DNA of 5,292 nucleotides from Actinomycetes bacterium (GTDB taxonomy: Bacteria; Actinomycetota; Acidimicrobiia; Acidimicrobiales; Ilumatobacteraceae), in the NCBI GenBank assembly GCA_023417265.1, contig JAEZFY010000121.1, forward strand, positions 1 through 5,292, in the 5' to 3' direction. This document shows, one piece after another, positions 4,766 through 5,292 of this stretch (its first letter is position 1; every line of letters starts with the position of its first letter). A program made the translations under genes and the position numbers. The notes under the pieces are model-generated. The model was not told the DNA's origin, searched no databases, and saw nothing but the letters and a program-made list of their open reading frames with translations.

Positions 4766-5251
4766 GATCGGCGCGGTGACCGGACCGCGGGCCACCGGTG
4801 GCGGAGCCCAATCGCGGCTGCCAACCGCGAGACGGGCCGCCTCGAACTCGGCCCGTAGCCAGGCCGCTGGGGTGTCGCCCCAGCAGAAACCGACCAGGTC
4901 GAGGTAGGCACGCCGAAAGCGCGGGCCGTGACCGGCCGCGAGGCCAGCCAAGACGTGGGCGAGCTCGTGCAGCACCGTGGCCGGCGTGGCCTGGCCGGCG
5001 GCGATCCGCACGACCGGGCGGGCGCCGCCGCGCTGGCGTGTGGTGGACGAGGAAGCATCGGAACGCGCGGCGACGACCGGCACCTCACCCGCCGGCCACC
5101 ACGCCGCCCGGGTGACGCGCTGGGCCAGTTCGACGAGCTCGGCGAGCGGGACGACCGCTTCGTACGAGGTGCCGTCGAACGCGGCCAGCTCGGCCGCGTA
5201 CAGCGCCTCGCGCCCGGCGTCGGCCCGGCGCTGAGCCCGGTCGTCGCTCAT
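4757..5251 (-). CDS. Small putative zinc metallopeptidase (HExxH, SprT-like / TIGR04338-like)
   Basis: A 164-residue protein with H95-E-L-A-H99, the gluzincin-type zinc and catalytic motif, followed by H108-G-P-R-F-R-R-A-Y, where H108 is a likely third zinc ligand. The HExxH plus downstream H-G-x-x-F pattern is shared with SprT/WLM-type proteases and with the actinobacterial putative metallohydrolase family TIGR04338, whose members also start with a Q-R-x-x-V-Y-A-A-E-like stretch; here D-R-A-Q-R-R to Y-A-A-E occupies residues 4-21. No signal peptide or membrane segment is visible, so it is probably cytoplasmic. Substrate is unknown. The ATG at 5251 overlaps the stop of an upstream minus-strand gene as ATGA, which supports this start and suggests translational coupling. 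It converges on the lipoprotein gene with an 18-bp gap. Confidence 0.75.
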   Translation of the reverse strand: MSDDRAQRRADAGREALYAAELAAFDGTSYEAVVPLAELVELAQRVTRAAWWPAGEVPVVAARSDASSSTTRQRGGARPVVRIAAGQATPATVLHELAHVLAGLAAGHGPRFRRAYLDLVGFCWGDTPAAWLRAEFEAARLAVGSRDWAPPPVARGPVTAPIAL

Positions 5252-5292
5252 CGGGACGTGCCGCCGCTGCCGATCGAGCGCACGTTGCCCGC
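5248..5292 (-). CDS. C-terminal tip of an unidentified upstream gene (5' end outside window)
   Basis: Reading leftward from the window edge, one frame gives 14 residues (A-G-N-V-R-S-I-G-S-G-G-T-S-R) and then TGA at 5250-5248. This stop overlaps the metallopeptidase ATG in the sequence ATGA, the usual 4-bp coupling junction of bacterial operons. The Gly/Ser-rich end fits a flexible C-terminus. Fourteen residues are too few to name a family, and an open frame this short is common by chance, so the junction is the main support. Confidence 0.4.
   Translation of the reverse strand, partial: AGNVRSIGSGGTSR

Noticed and set aside
1..5292. Defence island, CRISPR, prophage, insertion sequence, tRNA or rRNA
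   Set aside because: No periodic repeats, transposase or phage-like proteins, terminal repeats with target duplications, or recognisable RNA gene structure were found on either strand.

Overview
The window is very GC-rich with compact genes and almost no leader sequences. It carries a two-component pair plus GerMN lipoprotein set typical of Actinobacteria. The Thr-rich secreted linkers and general protein style would fit a deep-branching actinobacterium such as an Acidimicrobiia member; that finer placement is inference from gene content and base composition only.

Layout from left to right. Positions 1-273 (+) hold the C-terminal end of a DinG/YoaA-like superfamily 2 DNA helicase. It converges, across a perfect 16-bp GC palindrome, on a carboxymuconolactone decarboxylase/AhpD-like protein (299-832, -). 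That gene is divergent from a crotonase-fold enoyl-CoA hydratase/isomerase (851-1612, +), with only 18 bp between the two ATGs. The gap holds a well-placed TANNNT -10 box for a leaderless hydratase transcript. The hydratase gene overlaps tail-to-tail by 19 bp with an OmpR/PhoB-class response regulator (1594-2277, -).

A 258-bp divergent intergenic region (2278-2535) follows, the only sizeable non-coding stretch. It contains a long imperfect inverted repeat, a 13-bp direct repeat and several GTnAC boxes. To its right lie a membrane sensor histidine kinase (2536-3912, +) and, 13 bp downstream, a GerMN-domain lipoprotein with Thr-rich linkers (3926-4738, +). A terminator-like inverted repeat spans the convergent stops of the lipoprotein gene and a small HExxH zinc metallopeptidase gene (4757-5251, -). 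The metallopeptidase start overlaps, through an ATGA junction, the end of a further minus-strand gene that runs off the right edge.

The regulator, kinase and lipoprotein together look like a rearranged version of the actinobacterial MtrA-MtrB-LpqB cell-envelope signalling module. The regulator has been flipped to the opposite strand, and the lipoprotein is reduced to a GerMN domain between Thr-rich linkers. The kinase would sense at the membrane, the lipoprotein could modulate its external domain, and the regulator would bind DNA, possibly within the shared intergenic region. The remaining genes look like ordinary housekeeping or accessory metabolism. I see no phage, transposon, CRISPR, defence or RNA gene, and no clearly new system; the best leads are the rearranged signalling module and its structured intergenic region.
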